The notes below the pieces were generated by a model. It searched no databases, had not been told where the DNA came from, and saw only the letters and a program-made list of their open reading frames with translations. Position numbers and translations under genes: made by a program. From positions 62,001 to 126,000 of the forward strand of contig CAJPFG010000025.1 of assembly GCA_905339235.1 (NCBI GenBank): a stretch of DNA of 64,000 bases, given 5' to 3'. This stretch comes from Phycisphaerales bacterium (GTDB lineage Bacteria > Planctomycetota > Phycisphaerae > Phycisphaerales > UBA1924). Shown one piece after another: positions 40,422 through 48,903 of the stretch (the first letter of the stretch is position 1; every line of letters starts with the position of its first letter).

Positions 40422-42272
40422 TTACGGGCAGGCGCCGCCGTCGAGCACGATCTGCACCGCCTCGATGTCGAACCCGTTCACCGCGCCGTCGCGGTTGAAG
40501 TCGGCGTTCTGGGTAATGCAGGACTCATCTCCGTTCACCGCCTGCTCGATGCAGGCCACGTCGAGCCAGTCGGCGAAGCCGTCGCCGTTCACGTCGGCGT
40601 GGCAGGTGGGGCCCAGGGCGATATCGAGCATGGCCATCTCGATGGGGGCGCCCTTGCCGGTGACAGTCCAGAGGTTGTGCAGCACCTGCCCCCACTGGTC
40701 GGTGGTGTTGTTGTCGCGGAGCATGTCGATGTAGTGGCGGGGGGTTTGCTGGTAGTAAAGCCGGACCTCGGCCCGCGCCGCCGCGCCGGGGATCGGGAAT
40801 GCCTGCTCGTCCCAGTACTGACCGTCGGGGTAGGTCCAGTTGACGACGGGCGCGCCCGCGGCCTCATACGCCGCGTTGTTGAAGCCCCGCGGGGGAATGC
40901 GGTTGTCCTTCTCGATGGTGTCGGCCAGGGCCATGTGGCCGGTGACCCCGGCGGGGAGATTGGTGACCTGGGCCGCGTAGGGGCTGAGCCCCACGTGCAT
41001 CTCGTACACGGTGGTCGAGTGTTCGTCCAGTTCGGCCTGGTCGTAGTCGTAGTGGCCGTACTCGTGGAGCAACGAGCCGTCGGCGCCGAACAGCCGGACG
41101 TTGATCCAGATCCGCCGGCCCTCGATGTGGCCCGTGGGGATCTTGTGGCCGGACTCGTTGGTCACCCGCACGTTGAGGTCCGGCCCGGATTGGGTGGCCT
41201 GAAGCGACGCGGCCCGTTCGAGCATGGATACCGCCCGGGCGCGCCCCCGCGCGATCGAGGCCGGGTTGACGTTGGGGTCGCCCTGTGTGAACTTGCCGAT
41301 GATGTCGAGCACCTGCGCGGAGGCGCCGGCGAACTCGTGCCGCGGGATGTCGGGGCGGATGTCGGAGAACCACGTGTTGGACGACTCGACGCCGGGCATG
41401 TGGCAGTCCTGGCAGGTGGAGACCACCGGCCCGCGCGTGCCGCCGAATCGCCCGCCCATGTCCACCCCGCCGTCGGCGAAGGCGCTGAGTCTCCACTCGG
41501 TGAACGTGCGCTCGAGCGGGAACTGCGTCGCCGGATCGGCGTCGGGCGTGGGCTGGTCGATGGCGTTGTAGCGGTAGGTGCCGTCGGGCTGGCGACTCAC
41601 GGCGACGTTGCCCACGTCGTGGCACGTGCCGCAGAAGTTGCCGGTGGTGTGGAACGGCGAGTGGATCACCTCGTGCATCGGCTGCACGCCCTCGCGGGCC
41701 GCGCGACGCGTGCCCGTGGGGTCGAGTACGAACATGGCGTTGGCGTAGTGCCGCGGCGGGGCCTCGGGCAATCCCGCGAGAATCGCTTCGTCCTGCGGCG
41801 GGCTGACGCCCGGCCGGTACACCGGATCGACCATCGAGTGGCAGAAGTGGCAGGAGACCCCGTCCCGGTCCGAGTCGTCGATCGCCGAGCCGTCCGGCGG
41901 CAGCGCGTGCCCCGACACCCACGCTTTGGGCACGTGGCACTTCATGCAAAAGTACCCCGCGTTGGCGACGTCCTGGTTGGCGGTGGTCATCTGAGCCCAG
42001 AAGAGCGGATCACGCCCCGCCTGACCCATCAGGCTGCCCTCCCACGTTGCAAAGTGCTCGTTCTCCGGATCGAAGTCCCCGTGGCACATCCCGCAATCCG
42101 TCGAGGGCGTGATGGTCCCCTGCGCGATGAAGTTCATCGGCGTGCCGGGGAGGTGGAAGTCGTTGAGCGTGAGTTCGATGATCGCGGCGGCCACCACCGA
42201 GACCACGCTCCCGATCACGAGCAATGCGGCGACGATCTTGACGGTCCGGGCGCGAGAGTCCGAGAGGGGCAT
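40422..42272 (-). CDS. Pentaheme c-type cytochrome with GC-type dockerin
   Basis: A 616-residue protein with an N-terminal membrane helix (residues 12-33). Five CxxCH heme sites are visible: Cys60 (CGMCH), Cys109 (CMKCH), Cys141 (CHFCH), Cys214 (CGTCH), Cys287 (CQDCH). Further His residues (HH-type spacing such as GHKIPTGH) could serve as distal ligands. The middle recalls NrfA/HAO-type or cytochrome c554-like multiheme proteins by heme spacing, but the catalytic Lys or Tyr links are not recognised. The last 60 residues are a GC-type dockerin (CHADVNGDGFADWLDV, ADFNRDGAVNGFDIE). This combination suggests a redox protein held at the surface. An AT-rich palindrome lies just upstream. Confidence 0.87.
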   Translation of the reverse strand: MPLSDSRARTVKIVAALLVIGSVVSVVAAAIIELTLNDFHLPGTPMNFIAQGTITPSTDCGMCHGDFDPENEHFATWEGSLMGQAGRDPLFWAQMTTANQDVANAGYFCMKCHVPKAWVSGHALPPDGSAIDDSDRDGVSCHFCHSMVDPVYRPGVSPPQDEAILAGLPEAPPRHYANAMFVLDPTGTRRAAREGVQPMHEVIHSPFHTTGNFCGTCHDVGNVAVSRQPDGTYRYNAIDQPTPDADPATQFPLERTFTEWRLSAFADGGVDMGGRFGGTRGPVVSTCQDCHMPGVESSNTWFSDIRPDIPRHEFAGASAQVLDIIGKFTQGDPNVNPASIARGRARAVSMLERAASLQATQSGPDLNVRVTNESGHKIPTGHIEGRRIWINVRLFGADGSLLHEYGHYDYDQAELDEHSTTVYEMHVGLSPYAAQVTNLPAGVTGHMALADTIEKDNRIPPRGFNNAAYEAAGAPVVNWTYPDGQYWDEQAFPIPGAAARAEVRLYYQQTPRHYIDMLRDNNTTDQWGQVLHNLWTVTGKGAPIEMAMLDIALGPTCHADVNGDGFADWLDVACIEQAVNGDESCITQNADFNRDGAVNGFDIEAVQIVLDGGACP

Positions 42273-42302
42273 GGCGGCAGTTCCATGAAAGGGGTCAATG
42301 GT

Positions 42303-42324
42303 GGATAAATATGTCCATTTATCC
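42303..42324. promoter_or_regulatory. Perfect 22-bp palindrome, candidate operator upstream of the cytochrome gene
   Basis: Arms GGATAAAT and ATTTATCC, each 8 bases, surround a 6-base spacer ATGTCC. It lies 30 bases before the cytochrome start codon on the minus strand, overlapping where a -10 element would be. A perfect dyad this AT-rich stands out in GC-rich DNA, and its length fits a dimeric regulator. The regulator is unknown. Confidence 0.65.
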
Positions 42325-42407
42325 TAATCATTTCCGCCCGCGCCGCAACCCCCTCCGTAAAAGGAATCTGCAATAGGAGTTAGATCGTTTCTAAACTGAT
42401 CGCCGCT

Positions 42408-43124
42408 CTATGGCGCGCCGGGATCGACCAGCCAGACGATGTTTCCACCGGGCAAGACGATGCCGATGTTCTCGACCTTGGGTAGTTGGTTGGGACCCTG
42501 CTCCTGCTGGTTCATCACGATCAGCACCGGCGCTTCACCCTTATCGAAGATGCCGGTGAATGGGACGAGCCGGCCTTCGTAACTGGAGGGGATCGACGAC
42601 ATTATTTCCTTCATCTTCGAGCCGGCCTTCACCATGGACCAAAGGCCCGGCTTGAACTTCTGGAGTTTGCCCATCGAGTCGGTCGTGGACGCCTCGAACG
42701 CGGCGAGCTCCTCGGGGCTGAGGTCGGTTGTCGCCTGGCTGCTGAGGTGGGCGCTCAGAATCGCCGGGTCGCCCCCTTGGGCGCTCTGGACCACCGGCCA
42801 GTAGTTGTCGCCGAACATGCGAACGATGTAACTGCCCCCCACCGCCACGGAGAGTCCCAGGATCAGGCCGACCGCCGAGCAGATCAGGCCGCCGATCGCC
42901 GCGCCGCGCCCGCCGAGGCGACCGTCGGACCGCCCGATTGCGACAAACGCCACGACCGAGCACAGCAGCCCGATGATCGCCAGACCCGGACCGATGAACG
43001 GGATGCAGCATCCCAGAACGCAGAGAATGCCGCACACCAGCGAGAGGATCGCCGCGACGCTGGTGCGCTGGGGCCCCTGCATGGACGCGGCGAACTCGCC
43101 GCCCGGTGGAGAGAAGGTGCTCAT
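42408..43124 (-). CDS. DUF4190-type membrane protein, 238 aa
   Basis: A 238-residue protein starting MSTFSPPGGEFAASMQGPQRTSVAAILSLVCGILC (ATG 43124). Two to three hydrophobic segments (residues 24-46, 51-68 and 78-100) resemble the DUF4190 pair: GLAIIGLLCSVVAFVAIGRSDGRLGGRGAAIGGLI. The remaining 135 residues are soluble, probably periplasmic, with a helical part (DLSPEELAAFEASTTDSMGKLQKF) and a beta end (GEAPVLIVMNQQEQ, NIGIVLPGGNIVWLVD). I cannot assign a role. It follows the cysteine desulfurase gene on the same strand with a 50-base gap, so cotranscription is possible but not required. Confidence 0.75.
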   Translation of the reverse strand: MSTFSPPGGEFAASMQGPQRTSVAAILSLVCGILCVLGCCIPFIGPGLAIIGLLCSVVAFVAIGRSDGRLGGRGAAIGGLICSAVGLILGLSVAVGGSYIVRMFGDNYWPVVQSAQGGDPAILSAHLSSQATTDLSPEELAAFEASTTDSMGKLQKFKPGLWSMVKAGSKMKEIMSSIPSSYEGRLVPFTGIFDKGEAPVLIVMNQQEQGPNQLPKVENIGIVLPGGNIVWLVDPGAP

Positions 43125-43174
43125 GGCCAGAGGATATCCGAACCGGTTTTGCGGGGAATCGCCACCCGGGCGAT

Positions 43175-44308
43175 CTACTTCAGCGCTCGCGCGAGCCGGT
43201 GGGCGCACTCCACGACGAGGGCGGCCCCTTGGTCGATCTCCCGCGCCGTGGTCCGGCGCGACAGGCTGAAGCGCAGGCTGCCGTGCGCAATCTCCGGCGG
43301 AACTCCGAATGCCAGCAGCACCGGCGAGGGCTCGAGCGAGCCGGAACTGCACGCGGCCCCGGCCGAGGCGCACACGCCGCGCTCGCTCAGCAGCAGCAGC
43401 AGTGCCTCGGCCTCGAGCCTGGGAAACCCGATGTTGGTGGTGTTCCACAGGCGACGAACCGGGTCGCGCGGACCGTTGACCACCGCCCCGGGAAATCCGG
43501 CGAGCACCGCGCTCTCGAACCGGTCGCGAAGCCCCGCGAGACGGCTGCGCTCCGGTTCTTTCTCGAGCCATTTCATCGCTTCGCGGGCCGCCTCGCCCGC
43601 GCCCAGGATTCCCGGGACGTTTTCCGTGCCGCCGCGCTGGGCCAGTTCCTGCGTGCCGATAAGTCGCGGCCGCACGCCGACGCCCGCCCGGGCCCACAGC
43701 ACCCCCACTCCCTTGGGTCCGTGGAACTTGTGCGGCGAAAAGGTCAGCAGATCGCACCAACCGGTGCTCACGTCGGTAGGCATTTTGCCGACCCACTGTG
43801 TGGCATCCACGTGGAATACCGCCCCCACGGCGCGGGCGAGCACCCCGATCTCGTTCACGGGCTGGATGGCCCCCGTCTCGTTGTTGGCCCACTGGATGCT
43901 CACGATGGAGGCCTCGCCGTTGAGGATGGGCGCCGCCACGCCCTCGCAATCGACGGGCAACCAACGGATCTCGGCCTGGCGGGTTTTTTCGAGGTCCTGG
44001 GCCAACTCCCGCACCGCGGCGTGCTCGACACGGGTGGTGAGCAGCACGGCCTTTGGGGATCGGCCCAGCGACCCGCGGATCGCCAGGTCGATGGACTCGG
44101 TGCCGCCGGAGGTGAAGGTGATCTCGCGGGGCTTGGCGCCGATGAGGTCGGCGACGGCCCGGCGCGCCAACTCCACCTGGGCACGGGCCGCCTGTCCGGG
44201 CCGGTGCACGCTGGAGGGGTTGTGCCAGAACTCGCCGAGGCCGCGACGCACCGCCCTGATGACGCCTGAGGAAGGGCGCGTCGTCGCGTTGTTGTCGAGG
44301 TAGATCAC
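43175..44308 (-). CDS. Cysteine desulfurase (IscS/NifS type)
   Basis: A 377-residue fold-type I PLP enzyme. Landmarks: YLDNNATT at the start, SGGTES (68-73), VEHAAV with PLP-contacting His96, NNETGAIQP, D168 in FHVDATQ, catalytic Lys194 in SPHKFHGPKG and the mobile-loop Cys320 in SAGAACSSGS that accepts the persulfide. The loop is of the short CSSG type found in IscS/NifS group I enzymes. It supplies sulfur from cysteine for Fe-S clusters and thio-modified tRNA in the cytosol. No iscU or scaffold gene is adjacent, so whether it is housekeeping IscS or another paralogue is undecided. Confidence 0.92.
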   Translation of the reverse strand: MIYLDNNATTRPSSGVIRAVRRGLGEFWHNPSSVHRPGQAARAQVELARRAVADLIGAKPREITFTSGGTESIDLAIRGSLGRSPKAVLLTTRVEHAAVRELAQDLEKTRQAEIRWLPVDCEGVAAPILNGEASIVSIQWANNETGAIQPVNEIGVLARAVGAVFHVDATQWVGKMPTDVSTGWCDLLTFSPHKFHGPKGVGVLWARAGVGVRPRLIGTQELAQRGGTENVPGILGAGEAAREAMKWLEKEPERSRLAGLRDRFESAVLAGFPGAVVNGPRDPVRRLWNTTNIGFPRLEAEALLLLLSERGVCASAGAACSSGSLEPSPVLLAFGVPPEIAHGSLRFSLSRRTTAREIDQGAALVVECAHRLARALK

Positions 44309-44332
44309 AGCGGGATCGTATGGAAATGCAAA

Positions 44333-44357
44333 GGGCCCCGGAACCGGTCCGGAGCCC
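44333..44357 (-). terminator. Weak terminator of the helix-turn-helix gene
   Basis: A 9-bp stem with one internal mismatch (44333-44341 with 44349-44357), 7-base loop, followed on the minus strand by TTTGCATTT. It lies 25 bases past the stop at 44382. Confidence 0.45.
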
Positions 44358-44381
44358 TCTTGATCAACCGATTGGCGTCGA

Positions 44382-45188
44382 TTACGACCGCTTGCCCATC
44401 ACCATCCCGATCAGGGCGAACACGATGGGCACGCCCGCGGCGATGCCGACAAACACGAAGAAGTTCTCCCCGATCATGCCCACCAGACCACCGCCCGCCG
44501 CGCTCGTGAAGCCCATGATCAGCGTAAACGCGCCCAGCAGGAGCGCCACGGCCATGCCCGCGGCCAGCCCGCCGGCGATGCCCGACCAGGTGCCGTCGTA
44601 GGCCTCCGCCGCGACCATCACCGGGGCACTGGCCGCCTCCGGCTCGGCCGATCCGGGAGTCTCGAACAGGGCGCCGCCGTCGCCGCCGGAAGGGATGTCC
44701 GCGGCGGTCTGCTGCGCAACGGTGTCGGAGGCGTAGACATCTTCCATGAGGCCCGCGCCCAGAGAGGTGTCGTCGGCTTCCTTGGTGAGATCAAGCAGGC
44801 CGCCGGAGCCGGAACCCGATTTGCCGGGATCGCTGAAGCCGGCGCCGGCGGCGCTGGATACGCGCGTCACGGCGTTGGCGTCTGCCTCGTCGGTTGTCTC
44901 TGCTTCGAAGATGGAGATGGATGAAGACTCCTTCGCGTCCTTGCCCGAGTCCACCTTGAGGCCGGTGCCGCTGGACGAGAGCGAAAGTTCGCCCGAGTCG
45001 CCCGCGAGCGGAATGGCGTGCTCATCATCGCCGCCGGCGAGCAGGTCAACCTGCTCGCGCTTGAACATCAACTTGTCGCGGTCGCGGAACTCCTGGAGTT
45101 GGCCGCGTGAGGCCATCTGACGGACCTCGTCGGGCGATTTGCCCAACTTGGAGGCCGCCTCATCCAGGGAGTAGAACATCTTGTCCAT
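44382..45188 (-). CDS. Membrane-anchored helix-turn-helix protein
   Basis: A 268-residue protein starting MDKMFYSLDEAASKLGKSPDEVRQM (ATG 45188). Residues 1-50 look like a MerR/excisionase-type helix-turn-helix: FYSLDEAASKLGKSPDEVRQMASRGQL, then a wing-like EFRDRDKLMFKREQV. Residues 60-200 are a low-complexity, acidic, Ser/Gly-rich linker. Two transmembrane helices follow (about 205-230 and 240-262), joined by a short Gly-rich loop. The layout places a DNA-binding-like domain on the inner face of the membrane; it may bind DNA there or be a protein-interaction domain. It has no close neighbour on its strand apart from the upstream gene-free region. Confidence 0.78.
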   Translation of the reverse strand: MDKMFYSLDEAASKLGKSPDEVRQMASRGQLQEFRDRDKLMFKREQVDLLAGGDDEHAIPLAGDSGELSLSSSGTGLKVDSGKDAKESSSISIFEAETTDEADANAVTRVSSAAGAGFSDPGKSGSGSGGLLDLTKEADDTSLGAGLMEDVYASDTVAQQTAADIPSGGDGGALFETPGSAEPEAASAPVMVAAEAYDGTWSGIAGGLAAGMAVALLLGAFTLIMGFTSAAGGGLVGMIGENFFVFVGIAAGVPIVFALIGMVMGKRS

Positions 45189-45360
45189 ACGCAGACTCCT
45201 ACAGCCGCCGCGGACGGCGCGGGGGCCAAAAAACACCCGATTAACCGACCACGAGCCCCAGAAGATAGCACAGATCCGACTGCAAGTCCCGGTACGGGGA
45301 GCGGTCGGGCGGGGATGCGGGAATCGGCCTTGTTCGGAAGATTTGTGGGTACCCGGGGGA

Positions 45361-45490
45361 AAATATGTGCAAAAAGAAAGTTGTGCAACTTCCGCTCGTG
45401 CGTCTAGTACAAATGAGTGTGCCTGTTCTGGGACAGGCGCAACACCCTTTCTTGCCGCCCTGCGCGTCCCCTCTCGCTCAGGGCGGTTTT
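45361..45490 (+). ncRNA. Candidate structured small RNA in a gene-free region
   Basis: Region 45189-45584 has no protein gene. Within it the + strand carries an AT-rich start (AAATATGTGC), an AGTTG/CAACT palindrome (45379-45390), a 6-bp hairpin GCCTGT/ACAGGC (45421-45438) flanked by further pairing GTG/CAC, and then a terminator at 45455-45490. No gene on the + strand ends within 270 bases upstream, so the terminator seems to belong to a separate short transcript. No match to 6S, SRP or tmRNA signatures was seen. This is a candidate only. Confidence 0.4.
45455..45490 (+). terminator. Rho-independent terminator without an upstream + strand gene
   Basis: An 8-bp stem CCGCCCTG/CAGGGCGG (45455-45462 with 45479-45486), a 16-base loop, then TTTT and CTT. 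The run of T is on the + strand only. Neighbouring genes are all on the minus strand. Confidence 0.65.
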
Positions 45491-45584
45491 CTTCGCTCGG
45501 CCGATCGGCGGCCGTTGGGAACTGTGCGATGGGCTAAACGCCGAGCCCTGAGGGCCCGGACCGTGTATCGCTCTGCATTCCTCC

Positions 45585-46694
45585 TCACTTCTTTTCTGCC
45601 GCCCTCTTCCGCACGATGGTGTACGTCGCGAACAGGTCGGCCTCCAGTTCCATGGGCTTTTCGCCCTGGTCCCATTCCAGGGCCTTACCCACCGCCCGGA
45701 TGGCCTCGTCGTCGTCCTTGTCGAAAACGATGATCTCGAACCCCGCCGCGTCGAGCACCTCGCGCGGGAAGGGGCAGCGTCCGTCGGCCCAGGGGATCCA
45801 CGCCTCCGGCTCACTTTTCTGAGCGGGGCAGATGTTGTAGATCATGAACAGCCCGCCGGGCTTGAGAGCCGCGGCCGTCTTTCGCACGAACTCCTCGTTG
45901 CTCACTCCCAGGTCCACGAGCATCCGCTTGTCCACCGGCTTCTCGGGGTTGATGTACCCGTTCTTGAGTGTGTTCTTGCTCAGGATGACGTCAAAGCCCC
46001 CGCCGACCTCGGCCGCGACCTTGGGGTCGGCGGGCCAGCGGCCGTGCACGAGCGTGACTTTGCCGTCGGGGAGGGTCTCGTTGGCCAGGGGCAGGCCGGG
46101 CACCACGCCGGTATCGCCGGTGCCCTCATAGAGAGCGCGGAGGAAGGGATCCACATCCACGCCCACGCAGTCCATGCCGATGCTCGCGAACAGACGCAGA
46201 TGTCCGATGGTGCCGTAGCCGAAGTCCAGCAGCCGCTTGCCGCGCAGGGGCGTCTCGCCCCCGCCCAGGTGCTCGCAGAGCAGGTCAACCGCGCGGGTGT
46301 AGGCCAGGGGCGAGCCGTACTTGGTGTAGAAGTAGTCCTTTTCCGTGAAGACCCGCTTCTCGAAGCCGGGCTTCTTCTCTTCGGGCAAGGCCGCGTACTC
46401 CTCGGCAGTGAGCACCTCGCGCGGCTCCTTGCGGAACCACAACTCGCGGTCGCCGTGCATGGGCAGGTAGGACGTGCCGATCAGGAATCGCTGGGAGTCG
46501 AGGTTTTTGACCGAGCCGATGAGCCGCGCGGCCTCCGCACGCAAGACCTCGACGGTGCTGGGCGCGTAGGGGTCGGGCTCGGGGGTGGTGGGTGGGGGCG
46601 CAGTCGGCGGGGTCGTGGGTGTGGGGAATGGCTGGAAGGCCAGTACACTGCCGTGCAGCGCGGCCAGGGCCGCCGCGAAGATCGCTCGATTCAT
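45585..46694 (-). CDS. Exported SAM-dependent methyltransferase-like protein
   Basis: A 369-residue protein starting MNRAIFAAALAALHGSVLAFQP (ATG 46694), a clear signal peptide, followed by a Pro/Thr-rich linker (residues 22-46). The rest is a class I methyltransferase fold: motif I LLDFGYGTIGHLRLF, then VGVDVDP with the ribose-binding Asp, GGGFDVILSKNTLKNGYI, and LKPGGLFMIYNI as motif IV-VI strands. Such enzymes need S-adenosylmethionine, which is cytosolic, so export is unexpected. It may be a non-catalytic binding protein, work in a compartment this phylum is known for, or have a retained N-terminus. Upstream in-frame starts add low-quality sequence and would hide the signal peptide. Confidence 0.8.
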   Translation of the reverse strand: MNRAIFAAALAALHGSVLAFQPFPTPTTPPTAPPPTTPEPDPYAPSTVEVLRAEAARLIGSVKNLDSQRFLIGTSYLPMHGDRELWFRKEPREVLTAEEYAALPEEKKPGFEKRVFTEKDYFYTKYGSPLAYTRAVDLLCEHLGGGETPLRGKRLLDFGYGTIGHLRLFASIGMDCVGVDVDPFLRALYEGTGDTGVVPGLPLANETLPDGKVTLVHGRWPADPKVAAEVGGGFDVILSKNTLKNGYINPEKPVDKRMLVDLGVSNEEFVRKTAAALKPGGLFMIYNICPAQKSEPEAWIPWADGRCPFPREVLDAAGFEIIVFDKDDDEAIRAVGKALEWDQGEKPMELEADLFATYTIVRKRAAEKK

Positions 46695-46854
46695 GTGGTG
46701 CTCCAGGATGCCCGCCGAGAACGAGGATGATATGAAGGGACGCTCCCGTCGCATGCGGGCGTGGGCGTGGGGGTTCGTGAAACCCGGCGCCCGTGCGATC
46801 CCAATGAACCGGAGGCACACATCCGGCACGCCGGTGTAGACTTTGGCCTTCTCC

Positions 46855-47463
46855 ATGAGCGAACCGTCCCATGCCAAACCCGCCCCGATACCCCCGACGC
46901 GCCCGGGCGACATCGGCACGGATCGCCCGCCGGTTTGGCCCGCGCCGCTTGCGGTGATCTGCATCGTGTTCGCGACGCTGGCGCTGTTCGGATCGTGCGT
47001 GAACATGCTCTCGCCCCTCGCGAAGGACTTCGTGGAAGGGTTCATGCCCCCGGGGTCGTCTCCCTTCGAGGTGTTGACGCAGAATCCGTGGCTCTGGTAC
47101 GGGTACCAGGGCCTGTACGGGCTGTGCGCGATCGTGCTGCTGGCCGCGGCTGTCATGCTGCTCCGGCGCCGGGCCCTCTGCGCGCCGGTGTTCATCGCGT
47201 GGGCGCTGCTTCGGATTCCCACGTCGTGCCTGGGGGTCTTCTACACCTACGTGGCCCAGCGGGCGCAGGTGGAGGCGATGAAGAAGAACCCGCAGGGCCC
47301 GCCGGTGGCCGCGGCGGCGGCGTCGCTGGCCACGGACCTCCTCTCCAACGCGGTGCTGGTGGGGATCGGGGTGTGGTGGCTGGCGCAGGTGGCGTTCGTG
47401 CTGTGGTGGTTCTCGCGACGCAAGGTGAAGGCGGACCTGGCCCGGTGGTTCCAACACGCGTGA
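46855..47463 (+). CDS. Four-helix membrane protein, 202 aa
   Basis: A 202-residue protein (ATG 46855; a TTG at 46843 is possible). A Pro-rich N-terminus (AKPAPIPPTRPG) leads to four hydrophobic helices near residues 31-52, 83-103, 108-128 and 158-182. The end has WWFSRRKVKADLARWFQ. No family recognised. It is followed, 3 bases after its stop, by a zinc-ribbon membrane protein on the same strand; the two are probably translated from one message and may form a complex. Its start lies head to head with the exported methyltransferase, 160 bases away, so they may share a divergent promoter region. Confidence 0.7.
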   Translation: MSEPSHAKPAPIPPTRPGDIGTDRPPVWPAPLAVICIVFATLALFGSCVNMLSPLAKDFVEGFMPPGSSPFEVLTQNPWLWYGYQGLYGLCAIVLLAAAVMLLRRRALCAPVFIAWALLRIPTSCLGVFYTYVAQRAQVEAMKKNPQGPPVAAAAASLATDLLSNAVLVGIGVWWLAQVAFVLWWFSRRKVKADLARWFQHA

Positions 47464-47466
47464 CGC

Positions 47467-48888
47467 ATGCGCTGCAAGACCTGCGACTACACCCTCTGGA
47501 ATCTCAAGGCCCGCGAGTGCCCGGAGTGCGGCTCGCCCTTCAGACCCTCGGACTTCGAGTTCACGCTCAACTCGGTGCGATTTTGCTGCCCACACTGCGG
47601 CCAGGACTATTACGGAACGGGCGAGAAGGGGCACCTGATCCCGGATCGGTTCCCCTGCGTCTCCTGCGGGCAGTTCATCGAGATGGACCAGTGCGTGCTC
47701 CTGCCTACCGAGGGCGTGGCCGACGAGCAGACCAAGGTCGATGAGATGCCCTGGTTCGAGCGCTCGCGACGCGGGATCTTCGCGTCGTGGTTCGCGACCA
47801 TCGGACGAGCCATGGTGGCCCCCCACCGCCTGATGGACTCCATCCCCCAAGGTTCGCCCTCGGGCTTCCTGTTCGGGTCGCTCACCACGTCGATCCTCTA
47901 CGGTGTATCCGCGGTCCCGGTCTTCATTGTGATCATGGCGATCGGCGCCGGGGTCGGCGGTAACGCCACACGGGTGGTCGCCGGCATGGCCGGGGGCCTG
48001 GGCGGGACGCTGCTGGGCATACTCGTGGGGACCTTCGTCTTCATGGCGCTGTGGATCGGCTCGGCCCACGTGGTGCTGAACATCACCGGCGGCACGCCCC
48101 ACCCCATCCGGCGGACCTCGCAGGCCATCGGCTATTCCGCGGGCGCCAACGTCCTCTCGGCCATCCCCTGCGTGACGTTTTACTTCTTCTGGCTGTGGTG
48201 GATCTGGTGGGCGGTCGCGGCGATCATCATGCTCGCGCGGGCACAAAAGGTCAGCGGCGGCCGCGCCACCCTCGCGGTGCTCGCCTTCCCCTTGCTGTTG
48301 TTCCTGGGCGCGGGCTCGCTCGTGGCGGTGGCGATGTACGGCGCCATGTCCGCTGCGGGATCGGGGATGTACTACCCCTCCACCTCCGCCGCGACATACA
48401 AGGCGCCCGACGCCGCGGCGCAGAGCCTGGCTCGGGGCCTGACGGGCTTCGCGGCCACGAACAACGGCGTGTGGCCGGAGGATCCTTATGAGATGGTGGA
48501 TGCGCTCCTGGTGGCGGAGGAGGACTTCAGCCCCCTGACGTTTACGCCTCGGATCTCGGCGGCGGGGTTCCTTCCCCCGGGCCGCAAGTTCGTGGCCCGC
48601 CGCGTGGGCGATCACGTCTTCACGTACTACGGCCTGGACTCCAAGTCGTCGGACCCCGGCCTGTGGCTGATCATCCAGTCGCCCGCGCCCAACAGCCCGA
48701 TCCCGACGGCCCCCAGCCTGCGAATCGTCGGCCTGCTGGACGGGACGACCCTGTCGTTCGCGCCCGGCGAGGAGTTCGACGCGGCCCTGGCGGCGCAGAA
48801 CGAACGGCGAGCCAAGGCCAGCCTGCCGCCGTTGATCGATCCCGCGAAGGTGACAACGGAATCGCCGCTGACGGCGGAGTCCCCGTGA
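47467..48888 (+). CDS. Zinc-ribbon membrane protein with YIP1-like core
   Basis: A 473-residue protein. Two zinc ribbons open it: CKTCDYTLWNLKARECPECG (residues 3-22) and CCPHCG...PCVSCGQF (residues 40-70). Residues 115-285 are a five-helix hydrophobic core (SLTTSILYGVSAVPVFIVIMAIGAG, FVFMALWIGSAHVVLNITGG), which resembles the YIP1 family in layout. The C-terminal 150 residues are soluble with helical and beta parts and a segment AVARGLTGFAATNNGVWPEDP like type II secretion pseudopilin-related H-domains in planctomycete hypotheticals. Function unknown. Coupled to the preceding membrane protein gene with a 3-base gap. Confidence 0.75.
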   Translation: MRCKTCDYTLWNLKARECPECGSPFRPSDFEFTLNSVRFCCPHCGQDYYGTGEKGHLIPDRFPCVSCGQFIEMDQCVLLPTEGVADEQTKVDEMPWFERSRRGIFASWFATIGRAMVAPHRLMDSIPQGSPSGFLFGSLTTSILYGVSAVPVFIVIMAIGAGVGGNATRVVAGMAGGLGGTLLGILVGTFVFMALWIGSAHVVLNITGGTPHPIRRTSQAIGYSAGANVLSAIPCVTFYFFWLWWIWWAVAAIIMLARAQKVSGGRATLAVLAFPLLLFLGAGSLVAVAMYGAMSAAGSGMYYPSTSAATYKAPDAAAQSLARGLTGFAATNNGVWPEDPYEMVDALLVAEEDFSPLTFTPRISAAGFLPPGRKFVARRVGDHVFTYYGLDSKSSDPGLWLIIQSPAPNSPIPTAPSLRIVGLLDGTTLSFAPGEEFDAALAAQNERRAKASLPPLIDPAKVTTESPLTAESP

Positions 48889-48903
48889 CTTTCGCCCCGC
48901 GCC

